DNA from: Phoma sp. XZ068
Taxonomy: Eukaryota > Ascomycota > Dothideomycetes > Pleosporales > Didymellaceae
DNA length: 64,000 nucleotides
Direction of reading: 5' to 3'
Assembly (NCBI GenBank): GCA_004835665.1
Contig: RBKR01000015.1
Location: forward strand, 992,001 to 1,056,000
Each line of letters starts with the position of its first letter. Positions within the stretch are counted from its first letter, which is position 1. A program made the translations under genes and the position numbers. Shown in pieces: positions 48,757 to 60,460 of this stretch. The notes beneath the pieces were generated by a model, which was given only the letters and a program-made list of their open reading frames with translations, had not been told where the DNA came from and did not search any database.

Positions 48757-49341
48757 ATGCCTAAGCATCCTACTAAGTTAAGTTTAGCCTACTATTACTA
48801 CCTATATAAATTTATTAAGTCCTTTAGAGAGATTATAGTAAAGAAGTATTTAACCTATAAAAAGCACAAGCAGGTATGCAAAGTTTATATTTATTCTAGA
48901 AAATATAGTAAATGTTTAAAGCGTAGGCAGTATTATAATATTTATATAATATAGTTAGAGTTTAAATATCTAGAGACTAAGAAAGAGAAGCTGCAGGTAT
49001 AGATAAAAGAAAGTTATAAAGTGTAAAATAAAGCGCTTAAGGCCTCTAAGAAGGCATTAGAAGAGTTGCAGGTTGCACGCGCGTATAAAGAGTAGTTATA
49101 TTAATAAATAGATTTACTAGATTATTATACAGAGAAAGCAATTGCAGTAAAAGAGTAGAGTATTATTAAGCAGGAGCTAAAGGAAGGGATAATTCTCTTA
49201 GAAGGTTCCTTAGATAGGTTTAGCCTAGCTCTGTTGCCTAGTATATAGGGTGCTTTTAAGGGGTAGCTAATTAAGGCTTAGGAAGCTAATATAGCGCTTT
49301 CTAATTAGTCTTAAATCTCTTTAACAGCTACTAGCAGTTTA
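48757..49341 (+). pseudogene. Antisense ORF at the 3' end of Gypsy-A copy 3
   Basis: An ATG at 48757 opens a frame of 65 codons; beyond its TAG the same frame continues for about 195 codons. Interruptions are TAG or TAA only, the stops RIP makes from Gln/Trp codons. The product starts MPKHPTKLSLAYYYYLY, is strongly basic, and has a Cys-rich part near residues 40-60 followed by a Lys/Glu-rich, coiled-coil-like segment (LEFKYLETKKEKL, ALKASKKALEELQVARA). With Tyr codons considered as damaged Cys, the spacing would be Cys-X2-Cys-X6-Cys. It runs opposite to the 3' end of pol. I know of similar short proteins annotated in other fungi but cannot name a function. Confidence 0.55.
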
Positions 49342-52300
49342 TAAGGTTTATAGAAGGTTCCTATATATTTTCTAAGTTAGGGTATTCTAACTACTTAACT
49401 AGGTATTTGTCCTTATATCCTTTCTTTTAGTGTTGTATTATTTTCTTAACTTCCTACTTAGTCTCTTCCTTGCCCTAGTAGTAGAAGTCCTTCTAAATTA
49501 GTATATTAGGGTCTGCTAGTTCTAATAGCAATATATAGAATATAGGGTGTATTCTAGTATCCTATAGTAGTTTAAGTTAATAGTTTACAGGACTAATTTG
49601 CCTAGAGATAAAAAATAGTCTAACCTTAATATAATCTAGTTTCTTTATTAGTCTTTGTGTTTATAAGTTTTTTATAAGGAGATAGACTTTATCCCCCTCT
49701 TTTAGCTAAGGTGCCTTTTTTCTTTTCTAATTAATATAAGAGATTGCTTATTATTAAGCTTTATTAATATTTTTAAGTAATTTCTAATATACTTCCTTTA
49801 GTTTTTATACTAAGGTTATTACTAAATCTATTTAGATATTACTATTAAGAGATCTTGTAAAGAGATTTAGGTGTCTTCTATAATTTACAAAGAATAGCGT
49901 TGTACCTATTGCTTCTAATAGTTTGTTATTATATATAATCTGTACTATAGGTAATAGTAAAACCTAGTTGTCTTGCTTCTAGTTACTATATATTCTTAAG
50001 TATATTTCTATAGTTTAATTTATTCTTTCTATTTGTCTATCTGTCTGCAGGTAGTATATAGTTAATAGCTTTTTCTTAGTACTAATAGCTGCTATAAGTA
50101 TAGTCTAATAGTTTAATATAAAGAGCTTGTCTCTATTACTAATAATTAATTCTAGTATACTATAATAACAGATAATCCTATCTAGAAACACTTATGCAAG
50201 CTACTCTGCAGTATAACTATATTAAAATAGTATTATTTCTACTACTTTAGTAAACCTATCTACTACAATAAAGATTAAGTTATAGGTATATCCTATAACA
50301 GGGTCCTTAGAGATTAGTAGTTATATAACAAAATCTATTATAATGTTTGTCTATAGTGCTATAGGTAGCTCTATTGCTTATATCTCTCTATATTTTATAT
50401 AAGTACTATACTTGTTTTATTAACAATTAACACAGTTCTTAATAAATTTAGTAACCTTGTCTTTTATATAGCTAAACTTATAGTGTTATCTAATAAGTTC
50501 TATTATTTATATTATACTAGAGTGTCTGTAAAGTAGGTTATTATAGTATTATATAATAATTTCTGTTTAGAGTTCCTCTAGTACTATTATAGGTATACAC
50601 TATTCCTATTAAACTTATATTATATTATTAAGCTACTAAGATAGTCCTAGTAATCTATTTCTATATATCTATAGAATAGCGTGTTCCTTAATTGTTTTTT
50701 CTCCTACAAGATTATATTGTTAACTTAGTGTATTAGCTCTTACATTGTCTTTTCCTAGAGTATATATTATCTTAAACTTATATTACCCTAGGAATTCTAA
50801 CTATTATACCTGTTAGCTATTAAGCTTCTTAGTTATAGTAAAGTGTACTAGGTTCTTATAATCTATAAAGATAGTAAGTTCTAAGCAGCTTTCTACATAG
50901 ATTTGCTAGTGCTTTAGTGCGTCTATAATTGCTATTAGTTCCTTGTTATAAATATTATACTATTCTTCTAGTCTAGAAAACTTTCTTAAGTAATAGGTAA
51001 TTAGGTGCTATTTACTATCTTATTCCTATAATGCACATGCTCCTAATACTAATCCTAAGGTATTAGTTTTAATTTATAGTAGTTTATTACTTCTAAATAT
51101 AACTAATATTAGTAGCTTAATGCACGCTTACTTAAGTAATTAGAATGTATCTTCCTGTTCCTGCTTCTAATAGAATAGTGTGTCCTTATATATAAGCTTT
51201 ATAAGCAGTAGAGCTTTCTTAGAGTAGTCCTTAATAAAGTGTTAGTTAAAGTTAATAAACCTAAGAAATTCTTAAATTCCTTTAACTATTGTTAGGGTTG
51301 GCTAGTCTTTAACAACCTATATTTTCTTTTTACTTATCTTAACTCTATATCTTCCTATAATATAGCTAAGGAATTCTACTTCTTCCTTGTGCTATTTATA
51401 CTTCTCTAGTTTAAGTTAGAGGTCTGCTTGTCCTAAGCAGTTAAGAACTTCTTTTATATATATAATATATTCTCTTAGTGTCTTTAAGTATACTAAGATA
51501 TTATTAAGGTAAGCTACTACTGTCCTGTCTAGGTGTACCCTTAGTATGTTGTTAACTAGTTCTTAACACGTAGCTAGTGCGTTAGTTAGCCTAAATAGCA
51601 TAACTATATACTTATAAAGACTATAATAGGTTCTAAATACTATCTTCTATTCCTTGCTTTCTTTTATATATATAAGGTTATATGCTCCTTGTAGGTCTAG
51701 CGCAGTAAAGTATTATACTCTAGCTAAGCAATCTTATAACTTAGATATATTTAGTAAAGGGTACCTATTTTTTATAGTAATATTATTAAGTTTCTAATAG
51801 TTAATATATAGTTAGTTACTGCTATCTTTTTTTAGTACAAAGAGAATAGAGTATTCTGCAGGTAATTCTAATTGTCTAATAAATCTCTTCTTAAGGTTCT
51901 TATTAATATACTTATAAAGTACTTAGAGTTCCTTTTCTAATAGTCTGTATATTAGCCTAAAAGTTAGTGTCTTTTCTTTCTAGAGCTTAATCTTATAATT
52001 CTAGGGTTTATACTATAGTAATACCTTTACAGTCTTCTTATTATAGAAGAGTTCTTTATAACTCTTATATTTATCTAGAATATTAGGAGGTGCACTATTC
52101 TTCTCCTTAACTCTTACTTTATAACCTATAGGGTGTTTAGCGTCTGTAGAGTTAACTACTCTATCTTAGCGCGTCTTGTTTAAAGAAATATTACTAATCT
52201 TCTTCTTATCTACTAGTTATATTATAAACTATATAGGTCTTAATATAGTAGTACTGCATCTATATCTAAATAAAAGCTTAGACGTCTTCTAATTAATTCT

Positions 52301-54560
52301 TAGGTTGTGCTTTTATAACTAGGGGATTTCTAATATAATATTATAGATAGCTATTCTAAAGATATTAAGGGTAAATACCTTCTTATAGTTTCCTAACTTT
52401 AATAGCGTGTTAGTCTTATAAATAACTGCAAAGTTGTTTAGTATTAACTGCCTATTAGCTACTCTAAGGATATAGGTAATCTCTTTTCTACGTAACTAGA
52501 GTCTAGCTTGTTTTACTGCGTTTTCTAAGATATAGCTACTCTTTACTCCTAAGTCTAATATTGCTATAAATCTTTGTCTATTAATAAAGATTAGTAGTTT
52601 AGTAAGTAAGTCTGCTCTAATAGTATTAACAGTCTTATACTAGGAGCTAGTTAGTGTAGGCCTAAAAAATACTGCTCTAGTCTAAATCTATAGACTTTCT
52701 TCTTGCTAGTATAGTATATGTATTTCTTATTTATATATAGCTGCTACTAATATTCTTTGCAGGCTTTATTAATAATTATCTATATATCTAGAATATCTTT
52801 AGAGCGTGCGTACCCTAGAAAGTGTAATTATATATACTTATTAAACAAGTAATCTAAGTATTATACTTATATATACTAATACTATTCCTCCTTGCATTAT
52901 TGCGTGTTAACAGGGAATGTTTAGTATCTAACTTTCTTATTATAATATTCTTTATACCTATTGTATAGGCATTGCTCCTATAATGTTTTATAGTAAAATA
53001 GGTTTTATTTATTAATTTTATATAATATAGCTATTTATGTTTATAGGGTAATTACTAGTTAAGCAAAGTCTAGTTTATCTTTCTGTAGTAGGTTATAATT
53101 CTAGTGTTTAAGCTTAGCTACTATTATATAGTTTTATTCTACCTATTCCTAGAACATTTTTTTAGCCTAATCTTTATCCTATAGTGTGCTATTTATTAGT
53201 TATTATTTAAATTAGCTTAAGGTGTTAGGGTTGTATAAGAGGTAGGCTTATATATACTTAGCTTCTATTTCCTATATAGCTTATAAGAGCGCAGGATACT
53301 CCTTACTATTATATTATAGGTATTCCTTAAGTAGTTCTAGGGTAAGTTGTCTGTAGACAGCGTTGCATAATTTATTATTATCTTACCTAATATTCTTATT
53401 ATATTCCTGCGTTGTTAGTTTATCCTTAGAATCTAAAGTCTGCGTAGTATAAGATTTATAATATAGTGTCTTAGGTCTAGTGTAGATTTCTAGGATCCTA
53501 GGTATAGTCTTGCGTACGTGTTCTAGCTTAGGGTCTATAAGAAGTTGTCTAATTTCTTTAGTAAGAATTTCCTATTTACTAGCATCTGTATCCTTATTAC
53601 ATAAGGCACAGGTAATAATATTAATCTATTAGAAGACCTTGTTCTTTAAATAACAGTCCTTAGTAAAGTGTCCTAGTTTACTACAATTATAGCAGTTCCT
53701 ACTCTTATTCCTGTTATTATATCCTTTATTCTTTTTATTCTAATATAGCGTAGTAGTAAGTCCCTTATAGATATTAGACAAGTCTATTGCCTTAGGTCTA
53801 TAGTATCTACTCTAGGTGTTACTATAGATTCTATATTCTATATTAGGGTAATAACTGTTTCTATAGCTACTATAGTAGGTGTTACTGCGCTATTAGTTAT
53901 ATAGTAGTTAAGGTAACTAGGTTATAACTTGAGTATATAGGTTGTTACGCAATTCTTATTAAAGTTTATAGAGTTAAATGTTAATGTTAATAGCTTTGCT
54001 AGTAAGGTTGTTAAGAGTATTAATCTTTGCGCTAGTGTGTATAAGTTCCTCCTTAACTTTAGGCTTTAGTCCCTGTTAAAATATTATTATTAGTATAGTA
54101 TTATCCTAGTCTATATTGCAGGCCAAAGCCTAGAATTCTATAGCATAGTTAGTAGCTAAGGTAGTCTAACAAATGCGCTGTATACTGCGTCTAGTAATAA
54201 CTAGTGCATTAGAGACTCTAAAGATCTGTTAGATCTTGTCTTTAAAGTATCTAAAATTATTAAGCTATATATTGTTTTTAAGGGACGTAGTGTTAATTAT
54301 CTTATTCTATATAAAGGGCTTAATCTATTTAAATGCATTACCTTATATATAGGAAGCTACTAGTTTAACCTTCTAATCCTTATTAATAGTTATACTTTAG
54401 AAGGTAAAGAAAAGGTTAAACTAAAGCAGCTAGTTCTTAAGCTTAGATTAATCTCTATAGTAAAGGTCTAGTTTAGCAACCTTAAGTCTATAACTTACTA
54501 GTCCTGTATTAGTTATAGCAGGGGTGCTGTTAATAATATAATCTTCTAATATATTACTTA
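49330..54560 (-). pseudogene. Gypsy-A copy 3 gag-pol polyprotein, RIP-inactivated
   Basis: Colinear in reverse with the copy 2 polyprotein. The CCHC zinc knuckle is present at 53694-53653. Protease, reverse transcriptase, RNase H, integrase and chromodomain follow toward lower coordinates. Stops of TAA/TAG type interrupt every domain, so no protein can be made. Confidence 0.88.
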
Positions 54561-54577
54561 TTTTAGAGTATTTAAAA

Positions 54578-55118
54578 TATTAAAGTTATATCCTAAGCAA
54601 AGCTTATAAATACTTCTAAGGTTAGTTCTCTAGGATAAACAGATATGCAGTAGATTATAGAAGGTATAGCTGCTTAGTAAAATACTATAGTAACTATAAG
54701 TAATAATAAGTAGTATAGAGTAGACTGTCTATCTTAAAAGTTAGGTTATAGTAAGGAGTATAGATAGTTAATCTGTCTATCTTAACATGTAGGTAGAGTT
54801 CTAATAATAAAGTGTATTAATTAGGTTAAACATAAACTATAAGGGTTGTGTTCCTAAGTGCTATATACTAAAGAGATATATATAGTGCTTAGTATTATAA
54901 TAGCTACTAATTACACTAATTATTAATTACACTAATTACTAATTATACTAATTGTGCTAAGACTAATTATATATATAACTTTATATTATTACCTAAGTAG
55001 TAACTAATAACACTTGTTGTTTATGCTTACTTGTAATACTTTCTTCTGTATAGTTTAACTGTACTGCACTTAGCCTATAATTATTAACCTTGTTTAGTAT
55101 TCCCTAGGATTGTAATAG
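54578..55118 (-). repeat. 5' LTR of Gypsy-A copy 3
   Basis: 541 bp, reverse orientation, with TG and CA ends changed to TA by RIP; flanked by GTAAA. Confidence 0.9.
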
Positions 55119-55279
55119 TAAACTATAAGACTTTACTAGTAAAATTAGCTTAGTAGATATTTCTACTATAAAAAACTAAAGTTAAAATAAGCTATATTAT
55201 ATATTACTATACTCTATACTATATTATAAGCTATTCTAACTATTAAATAAGAGAAATAACTAAAAAGATTAAGGGGGTG

Positions 55280-55901
55280 TGTAAAGTTTCTAAGTAACTT
55301 AGAAAAATACTTTAGTAAAGTTAAGAGTATTCTTATTTATTTATTTCCTTATTAGGTATAGTGCAGATTTAAAACTAGAATATTAATCTCCTAATACTAG
55401 TAGATATAATTAGGCCCTACTTGCCTATTTAGGCCTAATACTTAGGTTAAGGGAATTTTTAGTAATAGTGTAACTATTAGCTCTAACTACTAAAGAGGGG
55501 TAATAAACTAAAAAGAAGAGTAACAAATAGTATTAAAGATTACTATTCTTATATTATAAATCTAAAGGAGTTAAAGGAGTTAAATAGTATAGTATTATTA
55601 ATCTTGCTCCTTACTAAGGCTAAAGAGCTAAATACTATAGATATATATAGTAGTATACCTTCTAGTATTTAGAAGGTACCTAGCAACTCTAGTAATATAT
55701 TCTATTATTTACTTATACTATAAGACTATATTATACTACTTGTCTATAATAGTATAATATATAACTATACTATTATATAGCTTTATAATATAAAGCTAAA
55801 TTATATTATTAATATCTTTTCCTAGTAATCTAGGTCCCTTACTAAGAAGAGGAAGAAAGTAGTTATTTATATTTATTACCCCTCTACCTACTTTCTTTAT
55901 A
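55280..55901 (+). repeat. 3' LTR of Copia copy 2
   Basis: 622 bp after a G-rich tract (AAGGGGGTGTG); more RIP-ed than the 5' LTR. It is followed by an unusual 31-bp tail at 55902-55932. Confidence 0.92.
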
Positions 55902-55932
55902 GGTTATAAGCCCCCTACCTACTTTCTTTATA
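55902..55932 (+). other. 31-bp tail: primer site plus duplicate LTR end
   Basis: GGTTATAAGCC (the sequence that follows the 5' LTR) is followed by a second copy of the last 20 bases of the LTR. Gypsy-E sequence resumes at 55933. Confidence 0.75.
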
Positions 55933-58900
55933 TAAAGAGCTTTTACTCTTTTCTATAGTATTACTAGCTCCTTAACACCTAACTAGGATATAGTAGAGTA
56001 TTCTAGGCTATTATAGGCTATTTTAGGCTCTATAATACTAGTATCTATCTTAGTATCTATTTCTATATTAAACTCTTCTTTTATAGTTCTAGGTTCTTTT
56101 AGAGATTACTTATTAGCCTTCTAGAATTTTTAAAGAGCTATACTTATCTCCTCTAGTAGAGTATATATTACCTTTAACTATATTATTACTATAGCTACTA
56201 AAGTACTTAAGTTTCTTTTCTTATTTAAAAGGTCCTTTATTAGTTATATAAATACCTAATTATACTTTTAAAAGGGCTTTTATAACTAACTTATATAGTT
56301 AGGTCTCTTTAATAGCCTATCTACTAGGTTTATTTTTCTAGGTTAGTAGGTTAAAGTAAAATTATACTAGCTTAGTACTAAGTATAACTAAACCTACTAG
56401 TAGTTTAATACCTTAGTCTCTATAAACTATTTTAGGTTTATATAGTCTATAAGAATTTTAAAATAGATCCTCTAGAGGTAATATTACTAGTACTTTATAC
56501 TCTTTATAATTACTAGTAATTTCTAATTATATATATTATAGTTATACTCTATATAGATAAGCTTATATAAATAAAAGCCTATTAGCCTCTATTAGTCTAC
56601 CTTGCTCTATCCTAGGCTATATTAGCTTAGTATACCTAAAATTACTCTACTTAAAGTATTAACTTCTAATCTAGTTTATTTTTTCTTTTTAAAGTAAGTA
56701 AGAATTAGAACTATTAAAAAGGCGTCCTTTAGCTACTTAAAGGCTTTCTTTACTACTTCTAGTAAGTATAGTAGCTAGCTTTCTTCCTTCTTTATAGCTA
56801 GCCTAGCCTAGGCCTAACCTAGGTTCTTTCTTATTAATATTATAAGTAAGAGTACTATATAGCTAAATCCTTTAATAAAGTATTAATAATAGTTTATAAA
56901 TTTTATAAAAATATATATATTATATACTATAGCTAGTAATAGCTAATCTTAAATTATTTTAGCCCTCTCTAGGTTAATACTAACCCCTTATAGGGATACT
57001 ATATATCTAAAGTACTCTATATACTATATATACTATTTATACTTTAATAGCTTAATATATAGCTTATATTACTATAATTATTCTAGAATTTCTTAAATAT
57101 AGGTAATATACTCCTCTTCTATATTTAAGATAGACTAGCTAGATAGGTACTTCTTACCTAAGGTAAGGTTAGGTTAGGTATAGGTTATATAAACCTTAGG
57201 TAAGGTTAGGTATAAGTTATATAGACCTTAGGTTAGGTTAGGTTAAGTACTTAAAAAAAAAGGTTAGGTAAGGTAAAGTAGATAGGGGTAGATTTAGGTA
57301 AGGTAAGGTAAGGTACTATTATAATTAGCTATTATAATTAAATATTTTTAAGTTTTAAAGTATATAATATTTTACTCTAACCTTAGGTATAAGTACCTTA
57401 CCTAACCTTACCTAAGTTATATAATACCTAAAAAAGTAAGGTAAGGTTAGGTACCTTTATAGGTACCTAACCTTACCTAACCTTTTTTTTATATAACTAT
57501 ATCTAACCTTACCTAACCTTATCTAAGGCTAGTCTAGTTTAAGAATATTAAGATATTATCTAAGTATATAATATATATAATATCTACTAGTTCTACTAAG
57601 GCTTTATTTATATATACCTAGAACTAAGTAGATGTGTTTATTAGGCTAAAGGGTATAATAGTATACTTAAAATAACTATATCTAGTCTAGAATATAGTCT
57701 TCTATTTATCTTCTTCTCTTATTTAGATCTAATAATAAGTGTCCTTAATATCTAGTTTAGTAAATACTCTTATCTTTAAGAAGTAATCTAAAGATTTAAA
57801 GATTAAGAGTAATAAGTACTAGTTCTTTATAGTTATCTTATTAAGGCCTCTAAAGTCTATATAAAGGTATAAACTACTATCCTTCTTCTTTATAAATAAT
57901 ATTAGGGCTCTAGTAGAGAATCTTAAGTATTAAATCTAGCCTCTAGCTATATAGTTAACTAGATATTTATATAACACTACTAATTCTGCCTCTAATAGAC
58001 TATATAAGGGCTAATATAGAAGTATAGTTTCTTTAGCTAAATTAATTACTAAATTATTTAAGCTATAGTTAGGTAAACACTATATATTATCTTTTAATAT
58101 AATATCTATAAAATTAGTATAGTATATAGGCATTTTGTCTATATTAGGTTAATCTAGCCTATTCTAGCCTATAAAGGCTATAACATAGATATATATATCT
58201 ATCTAGAGGTTATATATAGTATAATTAAACTCTTCTATATCTTCTAATACTATCTTAAAAAATTTAGTTATACTCTTAACCTTTATCCTTCTAAAGAGTA
58301 TATACTAAGTAGTATAATTAATTTTAGGCTAATATATATTAATCTAAGGCAGGCCTAAATATATTTAGTACTTTCTAAAGTTAGTAACTATAAATAGTAT
58401 ATTACCTACCTCCTTATAGCTTTATAAGTTAACTATAGTTATTCTTATAGTTATAGTACTATATATTTATATTATAGACCTATTTACCCCCTCTATAAGA
58501 AATTTAGGTAGAGAATCTATATAAAGATTTTACTTCTTTACTATAATTATAAAGAGTAAATTAAGCTAAGAGCCTCTATCTACTAAGGCCTCTATTAGTC
58601 TAGAAGATTCTATAGTTATTTCTACTATAAGTAGCTATACTAGCTAAGAGTATAATACTATATAAAAGGTACTAAGATCTCTACTCTTTTATATATAAGA
58701 GATATAAGTAAGAAAGAGTAGATCTAATCCTTTTACTTCTTGCTTTTTTCTAAGTTTCTTTCTTCTTTAGGTTTTATAAACTTATTAGGGTTTAGATACT
58801 TTAGTCTAATATATTTTACCTCCCTATACCTATAATAGGTTACTATAAAGTAGTCTACTCTTAGCTTTAACCTTTTAGGCCTCTTTAGGCTACTATAGTT

Positions 58901-60022
58901 AGAACTACTCTCTTTCTTATATATTATAGCCTTTTTAGACCCCTTTATATCTTTTAAGTTACTTTTCTACTTCTCTAATATCTTAGAAGGTTTTTCCTTC
59001 TTTAAGTTCTTAGAATAGCCTTTCTATTAATAAATTATATTAGTAACCTCTTCTACCTAGCTAAGTATTATATAATACTCCTCTAGGTATATAAATAGCT
59101 GCCTTTATATCTCTTTAGGTAATATATAAATATATCTAATTACTTAGAAGTTTACTCTATATATATTACCTAGTTCTTTCTAGTAAGACCTTATATAATC
59201 TAGTAAATTTATAGAACTACTATAAGAAAGTATTTTAGTATAACTTAAAGCCTTATATACTTTTTATCTCCTTTCTAAGATAGTACCTAAGGAGCCTAGT
59301 ATTATAGCTTTTATAGCTTTCTAGGTTAGTTTCTATAAGAGATTTATATAAAGTTAGTTAGTATAGTATACTAACTATAAGGTCTTTATAGTCTCTAATA
59401 GGTACTATATACTAAAATTAACTTTTTATACCTTCTGTAGGAAGTTAGTAGGTAGTCTATTAAAAAACTACTTATAATCTTACTTCTAGTAGTTATATAC
59501 TATATATATCTACTTAGTAAATATATATAGTAGCTTAGAGTAAGATAAACCTAAAGTTAGGACTATAGGAACTACTATAGCTAATAGAGCTCTACTAGAA
59601 ATAGCTTATAGAGTATTAATATCTCTAGTAAGGTATCTAGCCTTTATTTTCTTAAGGTAAGCTACTTATTATATCTTTATAGCCTTCTTATACTAAGCTT
59701 CTAACTCTTATAGCTTTTATTCTATACTATCTACTACTAGAGTATTCTAGGCCTTTATAGGCTACTATAACCTATTAGAAGGTCTACTAGCTTATACTAG
59801 TAAGCCTTATACCTTATTTATTATATTTAAAGAGATAATAGGTTAATTATCTCTTAGTATTATATTCTAAGTTCTTACTATCCTTAATATAAAGGACTCC
59901 CCTATTACTATAGAAAAGAAGGCTTCTAGTAGTTTTAGGGTAAGTTCCTCTATAATAGGGCTTAATTAGTTACTTATTCTATAATACTATAATCTACTTC
60001 TTAGTAAAGAGAGTAAATAAAA
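55933..60022 (-). pseudogene. Gypsy-E copy 2 gag-pol, RIP-inactivated
   Basis: Colinear in reverse with about 27950-24274 of copy 1: RNase H, reverse transcriptase, protease and gag. It is interrupted by a foldback-like insert at 57130-57537, within the reverse transcriptase region just after the Tyr-X-Asp-Asp box. All frames carry RIP-type stops. Confidence 0.82.
57130..57537. repeat. 408-bp foldback-like insert with AGGTTAGGT-type arms
   Basis: Absent from Gypsy-E copy 1. The insert is flanked by TTTAAG (57124-57129 and 57538-57543), a likely target duplication. Its ends share TAGACTAGC in inverted orientation. The left arm is built of many GGTAAGGTTAGGT-like units and the right arm of the complementary ACCTAACCTTACC units, separated by an A+T-rich middle. 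No coding capacity. Confidence 0.7.
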
Positions 60023-60255
60023 TATTAGGCTTAATAGCTAGGGGCACTAGAGAGAGAAGTATTAATATAAGTAGGTAGAACTATAATAGTTCTAAATAAG
60101 GTTAATTAATAGTAGACTATTTACTACCTTATAATAAATAGCTAAGCTAGGCTCTATATACTCTAGTTACCCTATATAGAGGTAACTCTAGTAACTACGC
60201 CCTACCTAAGTATAGTAATATAAGTATTTAACTTCTATAAGCTATATATCTAATA
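60023..60255 (-). repeat. 5' LTR of Gypsy-E copy 2
   Basis: 233 bp, reverse orientation, followed by the target duplication ATTAC at 60256-60260. Confidence 0.92.
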
Positions 60256-60260
60256 ATTAC

Positions 60261-60460
60261 TAAGCTTAATATAAGCTATATAAGCCTTTATATATAGTCT
60301 ACCTAGCTTACTTACTAAGAAGTAAGCTTATTATATAACTTATAATAAAACTATACTATAACTATACTATATAGAAAGCCCTATATAATTATTATACTAG
60401 AGCTATTAGCACTTAAGGCTGTTAGTATTCTAGTTAGCTAGTTATAAGTAGATTATAATA
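60261..60460 (-). repeat. Gypsy-B 3' LTR, second part
   Basis: Completes the LTR begun at 31414. It ends ATTATAATA and is followed by a pyrimidine tract (CTATCTTCCTTTCCTC), the complement of a polypurine tract, as in Gypsy-A. Confidence 0.72.

Larger units (their letters stand above)
48130..55118 (-). mobile_element. Complete Ty3/Gypsy chromovirus Gypsy-A copy 3
   Basis: A 6989-bp minus-strand element with LTRs at 48130-48669 and 54578-55118 and target duplication GTAAA (48125-48129 and 55119-55123), inserted into the last codons of the Copia copy 2 polyprotein. Copia copy 1 shows the uninterrupted site near 39410-39430. It retains many CA, TG and CG dinucleotides, so it is the youngest insertion in this stack. 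Confidence 0.93.
43806..55179 (+). pseudogene. Copia copy 2 gag-pol polyprotein, interrupted
   Basis: Starts MQDTFKIPKLKGSLNYDIW and follows copy 1 to 48129, then continues at 55119-55179 after the Gypsy-A insertion. The gag zinc knuckle is intact (CSYCLYKGHKESTC at 44565-44606). The protease motif DSGA is changed to DSRA at 44754-44765 by one G-to-A. Two bases are missing near 45478 compared with copy 1, shifting the frame at the start of the integrase core. RIP-type stops are scattered along the frame. Copies 1 and 2 are damaged at different sites. Confidence 0.9.
41936..55901 (+). mobile_element. Ty1/Copia retrotransposon, copy 2, split by Gypsy-A copy 3
   Basis: LTRs are 41936-42557 and 55280-55901 (622 bp). 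Without the inserted Gypsy-A (48130-55118 plus its 5-bp duplication) the element is about 6970 bp and colinear with copy 1, with most differences being C/T or G/A. No target duplication is found. Instead the 3' LTR is followed by a 31-bp tail (primer-site sequence plus LTR end) and about 200 bp of the host element are missing. Confidence 0.92.
31715..60255 (-). mobile_element. Gypsy-E copy 2, minus strand, split by nested insertions
   Basis: The outer ends are 233-bp LTRs at 31715-31947 and 60023-60255, with target duplications ATTAC at 31710-31714 and 60256-60260. Element sequence is present at 31715-33188, 40202-41935, 55933-57129 and 57538-60255, each colinear with copy 1 in reverse. Interruptions are Copia 1, Copia 2 (itself carrying Gypsy-A copy 3) and a foldback-like insert. 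About 200 bp corresponding to copy 1 positions 27950-28150 (start of integrase) are missing at the right edge of Copia 2. Confidence 0.9.
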
